Assembly: GCA_934667065.1 (NCBI GenBank)
Contig: CAKULD010000007.1
Location: 1-64,000, forward strand
DNA from: an uncultured Collinsella sp.
GTDB taxonomy: Bacteria > Actinomycetota > Coriobacteriia > Coriobacteriales > Coriobacteriaceae
Direction of reading: 5' to 3'
DNA length: 64,000 nucleotides
The first letter of the stretch is position 1, and each line of letters begins with the position of its first letter. The position numbers and the translations under genes are program-made. A model generated the notes under the pieces. That model made no database searches and was not told the origin of the DNA. It saw nothing but the letters and a program-made list of their open reading frames with translations. This document shows positions 17,901 through 26,118 of this stretch, one piece after another.

Positions 17901-18315
17901 AGCGACTCCTTCCGACAGATGAACGTTTCCCGGCTTGGTGCTTTGAGTTTTGGGCGCGGGTGCTTCTCCTGTTGGCGCCCCCTCCCGCCCTTCATGAGTA
18001 TGCAACAATGCGGCGCTTGCGGGCCACCTAAATCCAAGACAGATATATGAGTTTGCCGTCCACCGAGAAAATCAAATACTTCTTGACTTTTTAAATCGAG
18101 GTTAAAAACGCAGGATTCAATTTTGGTTAAACGCATAACCAAAGAGCATAACCAACGCTCTGACCTGCGCGTTTACCGAAATGAGCTGGCATTAAGAAAA
18201 GTGAGCACCTATATTGGTCTTGTCGAAAAGACAGCAAGTCCAAACGGCAGGGGATGCTCCGGAGGCCTCCGCAAACGGTGTCTTGCGCACGCAACTCTAT
18301 GAAAAGAGGGAAGCA
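17901..18315. promoter_or_regulatory. Divergent regulatory region with LacI-type operator
   Basis: A 415 bp spacer between the LacI regulator and EIIBC. At 18122-18143 the arms TTTGGTTA and TAACCAAA flank AACGCA, a 22 bp palindrome of the LacI/CcpA type. A half-site-like AGCATAACCAACGCT follows at about 18145-18159. This is the best candidate for the operator of the neighbouring repressor. An open frame from 18214 runs into EIIBC but lacks a binding site and is not used. Confidence 0.6.
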
Positions 18316-19788
18316 ATGAAGATCGTAGGCGTTGCCGCCTGTACCGTGGGAATCGCCCACACGTATATGGCCCAGAAGGCGATTCAGGATGAATGCGCCG
18401 CTCGTGGCATCGAGTGCAAGGTCGAGGCTCAGGGTGGTCTGGGCATCGAGAATGAGCTCACGCAGGAAGACGTGGACTCCGCCGACCTGGTCCTTGAGTC
18501 CGTCGATGTGGGCGTCGAGAACGAAGATCGCTTTGAGCAGAAGATGGCCGAGGGCAAGTTCCTGAAGGTCGGCACTTCCGACGTGATTGCCGATCCGGTC
18601 AAGATCATCGACCAGGCTGTCGAGATCATCAAGGCGACGGGTGGCGCCGTTGACGCGCCCAAGGCCGAGGCCAAGGCAGAGAAGAAGGCCGTCTCCGCTG
18701 CCCCGCAGGCCCCGACACCGGCGTCCAAGCAGTCCATCTTTGCCGATCCCGGTAAGACGCTGCTCAATGCATTCAATACCGGCGTTTCCTATTTTATCCC
18801 CATCGTCGTTATCGGTGGCGTGTTCCTTGCATTCTCGTTGGCATCCGGCACCGCCGGCGCCAGCGGCATGGAGGTCACCAACCCACTGATGGTGAGCCTT
18901 AACACCATCGGCATGGCCGGCATCTCCATGATGATCCCGGTGCTTGCGGCATACATCGCCTACTCGATGGCCGGCAAGCCCGCACTTGCCCCCGGTTTTG
19001 TCTTGGGCTATCTGGTCAACAACGCCGTCGTCACTCCCAGCGGCAACAGCGTCTCGACCGGTTTCTTGGGCGCCATGATCATGGCCGTCATCTGCGGCTA
19101 CTTTGTCCGCTGGATGAAAACCTGGAAGGTCAACAACACCATCCAGACCATCATGCCGATCCTGATCATCCCGATTCTGACCTCGCTCGTCCTGGGCATG
19201 GCCTACATCTACATCTTGGCCACGCCGCTTGGCTTTGTGATGGACTGGCTCACCAGCGTGCTCGGTAGCCTGCAGGGCGGCTCCGCCGTCGTCCTGGGCC
19301 TGGTCATCGGCGTTATGACCGCCTTCGATATGGGTGGTCCCATCAACAAGACCGCCTCGACCTTTACCATGGCCATCATGGCCTCCGGCATCTATGGCCC
19401 CAACGGCATGTTCCGCGTCGCCGTCGCCATTCCCCCGATCGCCTGCGGTCTTGCCGCGCTCATCGCCAAGAACAAGTTCGATGACGCCGACCGTCAGATG
19501 GGCATCTCCGCACTGTTCATGGGCTGCATCGGTATTACCGAGGGCGCTATTCCCTTCGCGGTCAAGGACCTTGGCCACACCCTGCCCGGCATCTGCATCG
19601 GCTCTGCCGTGGGCGCCGCTCTTGCCGCCTTCCAGGGCATCGACTGCTACGTTCCGCACGGTGGCTTTATCGTCGCCCTGGCCACGAACAACGTCGCGCT
19701 GTTCTGCCTGGACATCGTGATCGGCTCCGTGGTCGCCGCCGCGATCCTGATCGCCATGAAGCCCAAGCTTGACAAGCAGGCTAAGTAA
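18316..19788 (+). CDS. PTS fructose-family EIIBC component
   Basis: A 490-residue sugar permease that imports and phosphorylates its substrate. The EIIB domain (about residues 1-100) has its phospho-cysteine at Cys9 in ACTVGIAHTYMAQ; fructose EIIB normally reads CPTGIAHT, so the residues next to the cysteine are altered. An alanine- and lysine-rich linker (residues 112-140) leads to an EIIC domain with about nine membrane segments, containing FDMGGPINK and ITEGAIPFA. No EIIA is fused; a free EIIA is encoded at 23953. The start follows GAGGGAAGCA. Confidence 0.93.
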   Translation: MKIVGVAACTVGIAHTYMAQKAIQDECAARGIECKVEAQGGLGIENELTQEDVDSADLVLESVDVGVENEDRFEQKMAEGKFLKVGTSDVIADPVKIIDQAVEIIKATGGAVDAPKAEAKAEKKAVSAAPQAPTPASKQSIFADPGKTLLNAFNTGVSYFIPIVVIGGVFLAFSLASGTAGASGMEVTNPLMVSLNTIGMAGISMMIPVLAAYIAYSMAGKPALAPGFVLGYLVNNAVVTPSGNSVSTGFLGAMIMAVICGYFVRWMKTWKVNNTIQTIMPILIIPILTSLVLGMAYIYILATPLGFVMDWLTSVLGSLQGGSAVVLGLVIGVMTAFDMGGPINKTASTFTMAIMASGIYGPNGMFRVAVAIPPIACGLAALIAKNKFDDADRQMGISALFMGCIGITEGAIPFAVKDLGHTLPGICIGSAVGAALAAFQGIDCYVPHGGFIVALATNNVALFCLDIVIGSVVAAAILIAMKPKLDKQAK

Positions 19789-19803
19789 ACCTTAAAGGAC
19801 CCC

Positions 19804-19839
19804 GGTTGCGCGGAGGGCTGGATTTGACTCCGTGCAACC
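19804..19839 (+). other. Intra-operon hairpin between EIIBC and the GatZ-like gene
   Basis: GGTTGCGCGGA pairs with TCCGTGCAACC (one G-U) across 14 bases. It has no T-tract, so it is more likely a processing or stability element than a terminator. The next gene starts after AAGGAG at about 19921. Confidence 0.5.
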
Positions 19840-19932
19840 GCCCCTAAACAACAAAATCCATCCGCACTGAAAGGGCTCGAACCCGGGCCCCAGGGAACTT
19901 TTGTCAAAAATCCTTAGGAGAAGGAGAACAAA

Positions 19933-21207
19933 ATGTCCAATCTCACCATCCGTCAGGCCGTTCAGGGCATGCTCAAGCTGCAGGATAGCGGCGACCAGGC
20001 AACCATGGTCGGCATTGGCCCCATGAGCCCCAATCTGATCCAGGCCGTGTTCGAGCTTGCCCGCGATGAGGACTTTCCGCCCATGTTCATCGCCAGCCGC
20101 AACCAGGTCGATATGGACGAGATGGGCGCCGGCTACGTGAACGGTTGGGACCAGACGCGCTTTGCCGCCGACATCAAGAAGGTCGCCGACGAGGTTGGCT
20201 ACACCGGTCCGTACTACCTGTGCCGCGACCACGGCGGCCCGTGGCAGCGCGACGAGGAGCGCAACGCCCACCTGCCCGAGGATGAGGCCATGGAGCTCGC
20301 TCGCAAGTCCTTTGTCGCCGACATGGAGGCCGGTTTCGACCTGCTGATGGTGGATCCGACCAAGGACCCCTATCAGATCGGTAAGGTCATCCCGCTCGAT
20401 GTGGTGCTTCGCCGCACGATCGACCTCATCGACTATCTTGAGCAGTATCGCCGCGAGCACAATCTGCCCGAGGTCGCATATGAGGTCGGCACCGAGGAGA
20501 CCAACGGCGGCCTGACCTCCACCGACAAGTACGAGGAGTTCATCTCTCAGCTGCAGCCCGAGCTCGAGAAGCGCGGATGCCCCATGCCCACCTTCATCGT
20601 CGGCCAGACCGGCACCCTTACCCGCTGGACGGAGCAGGTTGGCCACTACAACTTTAAGAACGCTCGCGAGCTTGCCGATATGGCCAAGCGCTACGGCGTG
20701 GGCCTGAAGGAGCACAACGCCGACTACTTGGATGATGCGACGCTGCTCGAGCACATCCCGGCTCACGTGACGGCCTCCAATGTCGCCCCCCAGTACGGCA
20801 CCGAGGAGACCCGCGCTTACCTCAAGCTCTGCGCTACCGAGCAGATCCTGGTCGACAACGGCCTGTGCGACGATCCCTCCGACCTGTATCACACGCTGCT
20901 GGTCAAGGCCATCAAGACCGAGCGTTGGCGCAAGTGGATGACCGGCGACGACGTCAACCTGCAGGTCGACGACATCCTTGCCGACGATGAGCTCAGCCTG
21001 AAGATCCTGGATGTTTCCGGTCACTATGCATTCAACGACCCCGAGGTCAAGGAACAGGTCGAAAAGCTCTACCGCAACCTCGCCACTCAGGACATCGACG
21101 GCAAGCGCTTTGTGGTCGAGCGCATCAAGCGCCCGATCAAGCAGTACGTCGTGGGCCTGAATCTTAAGGGCGTCACGACCCGCATCGAGAAGGCTCTCGA
21201 GGACTAA
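19933..21207 (+). CDS. GatZ/KbaZ-like D-tagatose-bisphosphate aldolase subunit family protein
   Basis: A 424-residue protein of the GatZ/KbaZ family, long called the non-catalytic subunit of class II tagatose-bisphosphate aldolase. Family-like blocks include ASRNQVDMDEMGAGYVNGWD near the N-terminus, CRDHGGPW and HNADYLDD. No catalytic GatY/KbaY partner is encoded here. Some members of this family have been described as hexulose-6-phosphate 4-epimerases, which would let a PTS-imported ketose phosphate enter as fructose 6-phosphate. That role is inference from the neighbours. The start follows AGGAGAAGGAGAAC. Confidence 0.75.
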   Translation: MSNLTIRQAVQGMLKLQDSGDQATMVGIGPMSPNLIQAVFELARDEDFPPMFIASRNQVDMDEMGAGYVNGWDQTRFAADIKKVADEVGYTGPYYLCRDHGGPWQRDEERNAHLPEDEAMELARKSFVADMEAGFDLLMVDPTKDPYQIGKVIPLDVVLRRTIDLIDYLEQYRREHNLPEVAYEVGTEETNGGLTSTDKYEEFISQLQPELEKRGCPMPTFIVGQTGTLTRWTEQVGHYNFKNARELADMAKRYGVGLKEHNADYLDDATLLEHIPAHVTASNVAPQYGTEETRAYLKLCATEQILVDNGLCDDPSDLYHTLLVKAIKTERWRKWMTGDDVNLQVDDILADDELSLKILDVSGHYAFNDPEVKEQVEKLYRNLATQDIDGKRFVVERIKRPIKQYVVGLNLKGVTTRIEKALED

Positions 21208-21210
21208 GGG

Positions 21211-21357
21211 GTTCCGGCGTTTTAACAAACGCCGGACCACTCGACGCTGCGCGGACATCTGCCGGGCAAGGTGGCGCTCAAGCCGTCGCTCGCGTACCAA
21301 AGTACGCTTCGCTCCTCTTTCGCGCCACCTTGCCACGGCAGCTGCCCGCTCGCTGAC
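21211..21357 (+). repeat. Structured intergenic element, family A copy 2
   Basis: It starts 3 nt after the stop of the GatZ-like gene. The 5' hairpin is GTTCCGGCGTTT/AAACGCCGGAC, so the stem differs from copy 1 by paired changes. The long stem is CTGCCG-GGCAAGGTGGCGC against GCGCCACCTTGCC-A-CGGCAG. The apical hairpin is GCGTAC-caaa-GTACGC, and the 3' end is GCTCGCTGAC. It lies inside the sugar operon before the transaldolase gene. Confidence 0.82.
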
Positions 21358-21423
21358 TTTGGTTCGACCGGCGATTCAGCTGTTGTCCTTAGATTACCCG
21401 CTATTTATTTGAAGGAGTAAAGC

Positions 21424-22107
21424 ATGAAGTTCTTTATCGATACCGCCAACCTTGACGAGATCGCCGAGGCCAAGAGCTGGGGTTGCCTGGCCGGTGTTAC
21501 CACCAACCCGTCCCTGTACGCCAAGACCGGCGGCAAGCTTGCCGACTTTGAGCCGCATATGCTCAAGATCGCCGAGCTCTGCGATGGCCTGCCCGTTTCC
21601 GCCGAGTCAACCGCCACTACGGCCGAGGGTATGATCGAGGAGGGAAAGCGCCTTGCCGCCCTCGCCCCCAACATCGTGGTCAAGCTTCCCGTGTGCGAGG
21701 CCGGCCTCGCCGCCTGCCGTGCGCTGGCCGATGCGGGCGTGCGCGTCAACATGACGCTCGTCTTCTCGCCGACGCAGGCCCTTATGGCCGCCAACGCCGG
21801 CGCCCGCTACATCAGCCCGTTCGTCGGTCGTTTCGACGACATCGCCGAGGACGGTATCTCGCAGCTCGACAACGTCGTGACCTGCATTAAGAACTACGAC
21901 TGGACGGGCAAGAACGTCGACGACACCGTCGAGATCATCACCGCCTCGGTCCGCACGCCCAACCACGTGACCCAGGCCGCGCTGCTCGGCGCCGACATCG
22001 CGACCGTGCCCATGGCAGCTCTTAAGAAGTGCCTGCACCATCCGCTGACCGATCAGGGCCTCGCGAGCTTTGAGGCCGACTGGCAGAAGGTTGTCAGCGC
22101 CCAGTAA
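21424..22107 (+). CDS. Transaldolase / fructose-6-phosphate aldolase family (TalC-like)
   Basis: A 227-residue small transaldolase. The Schiff-base lysine is Lys87 in NIVVKLPV, and the MKFFIDTANLDEI opening and GVTTNPSL motif are typical of the TalC/Fsa group. Such enzymes move dihydroxyacetone units or cleave fructose 6-phosphate; sequence alone does not separate the two. With the transketolase next door it forms a non-oxidative pentose phosphate branch for the imported sugar. The start follows AAGGAGTAAAGC. Confidence 0.92.
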   Translation: MKFFIDTANLDEIAEAKSWGCLAGVTTNPSLYAKTGGKLADFEPHMLKIAELCDGLPVSAESTATTAEGMIEEGKRLAALAPNIVVKLPVCEAGLAACRALADAGVRVNMTLVFSPTQALMAANAGARYISPFVGRFDDIAEDGISQLDNVVTCIKNYDWTGKNVDDTVEIITASVRTPNHVTQAALLGADIATVPMAALKKCLHHPLTDQGLASFEADWQKVVSAQ

Positions 22108-22171
22108 CGATGGCTTCGCCTGCCTGGCATTTGTCCATGCCGGGCAGGCGCGCTCAAGAGAGGAATTCCCT

Positions 22172-23002
22172 ATGACCAATCAGGAGCTGGCGAAGGTTGC
22201 CAACGAGGTCAGGAAGGGTGTCGTGACGGCGGTTCATGCTGCCAAGTCGGGACATCCGGGCGGATCGCTTGGCGCTGCCGACATCATGACCTATCTCTAC
22301 TTTGCAGAGATGGATGTCGACCCGGCGGATTCGCGTCGCGCCGACCGCGACCGCTTCGTGCTTTCCAAGGGCCACTGCGCCCCCGCCCTCTACGCCGTGC
22401 TTGCCGAGCGCGGGTTCTTCGGCAAGGAGGAGCTCGAGACGCTCCGTCATATTGGCAGCCGTCTGCAAGGCCACCCCAATATGAACGACACCCCGGGCGT
22501 TGACATGTCCACCGGCTCGCTCGGACAGGGCATTTCCGCTGCTGTTGGAATGGCGCTTGCCGCCAAGCACTGGGGCGACAGCTACCGTGTCTACACGCTG
22601 CTGGGCGACGGCGAGTGCGAGGAGGGACAGGTGTGGGAAGCGGCCATGTTCGCCGGTAACCACGCGCTCGACAACCTTGTGGCGGTCGTCGACCACAACG
22701 GCCTGCAGATTGACGGAACGATCGACGAGGTCAACTCGGCGATGCCGCTCGCAGATAAGTTCCGCGCCTTCAAGTGGCATGTGATCGAGCTAGCCGACGG
22801 CAACGACATGGAGCAGATCGCAGCTGCTTTCGCCGAGGCTCGCAAGGTGAGCGGCGCGCCTGTAGCCATCATCGCCGAGACGGTGAAGGGCAAGGGCGTC
22901 TCCTTTATGGAGAACCAGGTGGGCTGGCATGGCAAGGCGCCCAACGACGAGCAGTTCGAGCAGGCTATGGCCGAGCTCGCGGCAGCAGGGGAGGAGCTCT
23001 AA
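22172..23002 (+). CDS. Transketolase, N-terminal (TPP-binding) subunit
   Basis: A 276-residue half transketolase that binds thiamine diphosphate. The AKSGHPGGSLGAADI block with its catalytic histidine and the TPP motif GDGECEEGQVWEAAMFAGNH (about residues 149-168) are clear. The start is the ATG at 22172 after AGAGAGGAATTCCC. The stop overlaps the start of the C-terminal subunit by one base, so the two chains should be made in equal amounts and assemble. Split transketolases are common in anaerobes. Confidence 0.94.
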   Translation: MTNQELAKVANEVRKGVVTAVHAAKSGHPGGSLGAADIMTYLYFAEMDVDPADSRRADRDRFVLSKGHCAPALYAVLAERGFFGKEELETLRHIGSRLQGHPNMNDTPGVDMSTGSLGQGISAAVGMALAAKHWGDSYRVYTLLGDGECEEGQVWEAAMFAGNHALDNLVAVVDHNGLQIDGTIDEVNSAMPLADKFRAFKWHVIELADGNDMEQIAAAFAEARKVSGAPVAIIAETVKGKGVSFMENQVGWHGKAPNDEQFEQAMAELAAAGEEL

Positions 23003-23940
23003 TGGCAGAGGTCAAAAAAGTCGCCACGCGCGTAAGCTACGGCGAGGCGCTTGTCGAGCTGGGCAACGAGCGCGATGACTTCGTGGTTCTCGATGCCGAC
23101 CTGGCGGCCGCCACGCAGACCGGCAAGTTTAAGGCCGCCCATCCCGAGCGCTTCTATGATGCCGGCATCGCCGAGAGCAACCTGATGGGCCTTGCCGCCG
23201 GCATCGCGACCACGGGCCGCGTCGCCTTTGCGAGCACCTTTGCCATGTTTGCCGCCGGTCGCGCCTACGAACAGGTCCGCAACTCCATCGGCTACCCGCA
23301 TCTCAACGTCAAGATCGGCGCTACCCACGCGGGCATTTCGGTGGGTGAGGATGGTGCCACGCACCAGTGCTGCGAGGACATCGCGCTCATGCGCACGATT
23401 CCGGGCATGACGGTGATCGTTCCCGCCGACGATGTCGAGGCTCGCGCCTGCGTGCGCGCCGCCTGCGAGTTTGAGGGACCGGTCTACATGCGCTTCGGCC
23501 GCCTGGCGACGCCGGTCATCAACGATCGCGAGGACTATGAGTTCAAGATCGGTCGCGGCGTGGTCGTGCGCGAGGGGTCCGATGTGACGATCGTCGCCTG
23601 CGGCCTTATGGTCGCCGAGGCGCTTGCCGCTGCCGAGGCGCTCGCCGCCGATGGCATCGATGCCGAGGTTATCAACATGCACACGATCAAGCCGCTCGAC
23701 GAGCGCCTGGTTGTCGCCAGCGCAAAGAAGACCGGTCGCGTGGTCACCGCCGAGGAGCATTCGATTATCGGCGGTCTTGGCGAGGCGGTTGCCTCGGTGC
23801 TTGCCGAGCAGCATCCGGTGCCGATGCGTCGCGTTGGAGTGCGCGATGTGTATGGCGAGTCTGGCCCCGCGGTCGATTTGCTGCACAAGTACGGTTTGGA
23901 TGCCGACGGCATCGAAGCCGCGGTCAGGTCCGTGCTGTAA
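23002..23940 (+). CDS. Transketolase, C-terminal (pyrimidine-binding) subunit
   Basis: A 312-residue partner of the upstream subunit. It carries the catalytic glutamate region GIAESNLMGLAAG, the FASTFAMFAAGRAYEQVRN segment, and the C-terminal transketolase domain with EEHSIIGGLGEAV. It begins at the ATG sharing its A with the upstream TAA. EIIA follows after 12 bp, with GGAGG in the gap, so it sits in the same operon. Confidence 0.94.
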   Translation: MAEVKKVATRVSYGEALVELGNERDDFVVLDADLAAATQTGKFKAAHPERFYDAGIAESNLMGLAAGIATTGRVAFASTFAMFAAGRAYEQVRNSIGYPHLNVKIGATHAGISVGEDGATHQCCEDIALMRTIPGMTVIVPADDVEARACVRAACEFEGPVYMRFGRLATPVINDREDYEFKIGRGVVVREGSDVTIVACGLMVAEALAAAEALAADGIDAEVINMHTIKPLDERLVVASAKKTGRVVTAEEHSIIGGLGEAVASVLAEQHPVPMRRVGVRDVYGESGPAVDLLHKYGLDADGIEAAVRSVL

Positions 23941-23952
23941 GGAGGGTTTTTC

Positions 23953-24405
23953 ATGGGATTTGTATCTGCCAATCAGGTGACAATCGGACACGCCGCCGCC
24001 TCGCGTGAGGATGCTCTGCATTATTTGTCCGAGCAGGCTGTCGAACTTGGCTTTGCCGATGACGCGTCTGCCGTAGAGGCCGCCTTTATTGCTCGCGAAA
24101 ATGAGGCCGAGACCGGTCTTGTCGCTGGCTTTGCCGTTCCGCATGCCAAGAGCGATGCGATTCATACGCCGGGCGTGGCCGTGCTCAAGCTGACCGAGCC
24201 TGTTGAGTGGCCAAGCTTTGATGGCGTGCCCGTCGATGTGGCGCTCGCGCTGTATGTTCCTGCGGGCGAGGCTGGAACCACGCATCTGCGTCTGCTTTCC
24301 AAGGCAGCCGTGATGCTGATGGACGCCGGCTTCCGCGACAAGGTGCGCGAAGGCACCGACCCCGTAGAGATTGCCGAGCTTATCAACGCCGGCCTCGAGG
24401 GCTAG
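23953..24405 (+). CDS. PTS EIIA component, fructose/mannitol family
   Basis: A 150-residue cytoplasmic phosphocarrier. The phosphorylated histidine is His64 in FAVPHAKSDAIHTPGV, the PTS_EIIA_2 signature. It should receive phosphate from HPr and pass it to Cys9 of the EIIBC protein encoded at the other end of the operon. Its place at the 3' end ties the whole cluster to one substrate. Confidence 0.93.
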   Translation: MGFVSANQVTIGHAAASREDALHYLSEQAVELGFADDASAVEAAFIARENEAETGLVAGFAVPHAKSDAIHTPGVAVLKLTEPVEWPSFDGVPVDVALALYVPAGEAGTTHLRLLSKAAVMLMDAGFRDKVREGTDPVEIAELINAGLEG

Positions 24406-24448
24406 AACGGTCTTTCCGTTCAATCAATCGATCCTTCTCCAAGGAAAA

Positions 24449-24478
24449 GGGCCGCGACGCCATAAGCGCCGCGGCCCT
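24449..24478 (+). terminator. Possible terminator of the sugar operon
   Basis: GGGCCGCGACGC and GCGCCGCGGCCC form a very stable stem 43 nt after the EIIA stop. The following sequence is only moderately T-rich, so termination may be partial. Confidence 0.55.
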
Positions 24479-24521
24479 GCTTGCGTTTGCCCAGATAAAA
24501 CCGACCAAAATTAACCTATAG

Positions 24522-24670
24522 GTTACGACGTTTTACAAACGGCGTAACTGCTTGGCGCTGTGCAGGCCCCGGGCGCGGCAATCTGACGTTCAACTTCGCG
24601 GGCGCGACCAAAAGGTCAGCGCCCGCTTGTTTCACGTCACCTTGCCGCACCCGGAACTCGCTCGCTCACT
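24522..24670 (+). repeat. Structured intergenic element, family A copy 3
   Basis: Located 116 nt after the EIIA stop. The 5' hairpin has changed to GTTACGACGTTT/AAACGGCGTAAC but still pairs. The long stem is CCGGG-CGCGGCAA with TTGCCG-CACCCGG. The inner part is TGACGT..ACGTCA, then GGGCGC-GACC-aaaa-GGTC-GCGCCC, matching copy 5 rather than copies 1 and 2. The 3' end is GCTCGCTCAC. Confidence 0.78.
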
Positions 24671-24697
24671 TATGCTCAACCTGAATTAGTTAATTTA

Positions 24698-24760
24698 GGA
24701 CGGGGCTTTTTTGACTAGTTGGGCAACTAGGCTGGCGCAAATAGTCAAAAAGTCCCGTCC
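24698..24760. repeat. Inverted repeat, family C copy 1
   Basis: GGACGGGGCTTTTTTGACTA pairs with TAGTCAAAAAGTCCCGTCC around about 24 bases that hold a smaller AGTTGGGCAACT hairpin. The motif GACGGGGC next to a TAATTTA-like stretch recurs, reversed, at 36495 and 48830. Confidence 0.8.
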
Positions 24761-24778
24761 AAAAAGACCGATCTGGTG

Positions 24779-24945
24779 TCGCGCCACAAAAACGGCCTAT
24801 CTACTACGTTTGACCCGCACCGGTCGACCATGGCCGTGTTTTCTGAAAATCGGTAAGCCGTCTACCTGCGGTTTTAATTTCGTGTTTTTCGGCATGGTCG
24901 AGGGTGGCCAGCGAAACGTAGTAAATAGGCCCATTTCGTGGCGAG
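24779..24945. repeat. Long imperfect inverted repeat with arms of about 55 bp
   Basis: The left arm at about 24779-24834 (CGCGCCACAAA, GGCCTATCTACTACGTTT, CGACCATGGCC) pairs imperfectly with the right arm at about 24888-24945 (GGCATGGTCGA, AAACGTAGTAAATAGGCC, CGTGGCGAG). The largest hairpin of the spacer; no known RNA family recognised. Confidence 0.7.
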
Positions 24946-24992
24946 CAGTCCGATTCACGGTTCAAGGCAACCGGCTTCGAATGATCATTTGG

Positions 24993-25061
24993 AAGTTGCG
25001 GTGGAATAGTTCCTGTTTGGGCGCAAAAAGCCGTTAAACAGGAACTATTTCACCGCAACTT
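24993..25061. repeat. Inverted repeat, family B copy 1
   Basis: Arms AAGTTGCGGTGGAATAGTTC.. and ..GAACTATTTCACCGCAACTT, 26 bp with one G-U difference. The outer AGTTGCGGTG(A/G)AATA is shared with copies at 34813 and 48733 while the inner stem differs. Confidence 0.82.
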
Positions 25062-25073
25062 ATTGGGCGTTGC

Positions 25074-25952
25074 TTATTGATTCATGGCTCCGTGGATGTA
25101 GGGGGTTACCTCGGGGGAGATGTGGCCGCAGCCTAGGTTGCGTAGGGCGGATTCGATGGCGGCGGGCAGCGGGGTTTTGCCTTCGGCGTCGACTGGGGTG
25201 CCACCGAGGGCGGCAATCTTGTCGACGTCGGACGGGACTGCCTCGATATGCATGCAGCCGCCGACCAGGCGCGCGCGGACCTGCGAAAGGTCAAGGTCGT
25301 GTAGGTAATCCTCGCAGGCGCGAATCAGGTCGACCTTCTCGCGCGTAAGCTCCTCGCCTGTGGGGATTCGCGTGGCGAGACAGGCACCGGCTGGCAGATT
25401 CCAGACGGGATAGCCCCATGCGCGCAGCAGCTCGCGCTCCTCTTCCTTGGTAAAGCCGACCTCCATAAGAGGCGAGCGCACGCCGAGCTCCTCGGCGGCA
25501 CGCATGCCGGGGCGGTAGTCGCCGCGGTCGCTCGCGTTGCTGCCGTCGATGACGGTGGGGAAACCCAGTGACTTGGCGTGGTTGACGATGGCGGTGAAGC
25601 CGGCGCGCTTGCAGTGATAGCAGCGGTCGGCGTCATTGCAGGCAACCTGCGGAAGCTGGAGCTGGTCAACCGAAAGATTAAGCACCGGAAGCTTAAAATG
25701 CGGGCTCTCATCGGCTTGTCCGTCAACAGATCGCTCAAACGAAGCCTGCTCGGGCGTGCCGATGAGCGGCGTGGTGAGATGGACGAGAAGGGTGTTGGCG
25801 GGCATGATGCGGGAGCAAACGGCGGCCAAAAAGCTGCTGTCGACGCCGCCGGAAAAGCCGATGGCGACGCGTCCATATGCCAAAAGCAGCTGCTCGAGCG
25901 CTGCGAGTTTGTTCTGAAGCTCCTCTGCGGGTGCGGTGGTGTCTGAAAGCAT
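25074..25952 (-). CDS. larE: LarE-type ATP-dependent sacrificial sulfur transferase
   Basis: A 292-residue PP-loop enzyme of the LarE family, which adds sulfur to the nickel-pincer precursor of lactate racemase by giving up its own cysteine. The PP-loop SGGVDSS is at residues 34-40. The DRCYHCK motif near residue 108 and the later GACLATRI segment with a cysteine in the expected sacrificial position are visible. No larA, larB or larC lies in the window, so the partner genes are elsewhere or the protein serves another cofactor. It is divergent from the HAD gene. Confidence 0.88.
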   Translation of the reverse strand: MLSDTTAPAEELQNKLAALEQLLLAYGRVAIGFSGGVDSSFLAAVCSRIMPANTLLVHLTTPLIGTPEQASFERSVDGQADESPHFKLPVLNLSVDQLQLPQVACNDADRCYHCKRAGFTAIVNHAKSLGFPTVIDGSNASDRGDYRPGMRAAEELGVRSPLMEVGFTKEEERELLRAWGYPVWNLPAGACLATRIPTGEELTREKVDLIRACEDYLHDLDLSQVRARLVGGCMHIEAVPSDVDKIAALGGTPVDAEGKTPLPAAIESALRNLGCGHISPEVTPYIHGAMNQ

Positions 25953-26045
25953 GAAACGTTCCTTACAGTTGAAAGCTCGGACGAAACTATAATCCTACCG
26001 AGCCGCTCGCCATAAGACATCTATCTATGTAACGAAAGTGCAATA

Positions 26046-26064
26046 TGTATATACGTTATATACA
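26046..26064. promoter_or_regulatory. Candidate palindromic operator between larE and the HAD gene
   Basis: TGTATATACGTTATATACA is palindromic except for its three central bases. It sits 55 bp before the HAD gene start and 94 bp from the larE start, in an AT-rich stretch, so it could bind a dimeric regulator. No regulator gene is adjacent. Confidence 0.4.
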
Positions 26065-26118
26065 AGTTTGTAAAGTGCGGTAGAGTAGCGGCAATGCAAG
26101 CCGATGAGGGGGAACGAA

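Larger units (their letters stand above)
24406..25073. other. 668 bp gene-free region packed with four inverted-repeat elements
   Basis: No gene is supported here. It holds, in order, a GC hairpin at 24449, a family D-like fragment (TTTGCCCAGATAAAACC, about 24486-24502), family A copy 3, a family C hairpin, a long imperfect inverted repeat and a family B hairpin. A 108-residue open frame at 24711-25037 runs across these arms and has no binding site, so it was not called. Confidence 0.75.

Noticed and set aside
18127..19659. A 510-codon antisense frame opposite EIIBC
   Set aside because: His/Asp/Gly-rich shadow of the membrane protein codons; no binding site.
24711..25037. A 108-codon frame in the repeat-rich spacer before larE
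   Set aside because: It runs through the arms of three inverted repeats, lacks a ribosome binding site and has no recognisable motif.
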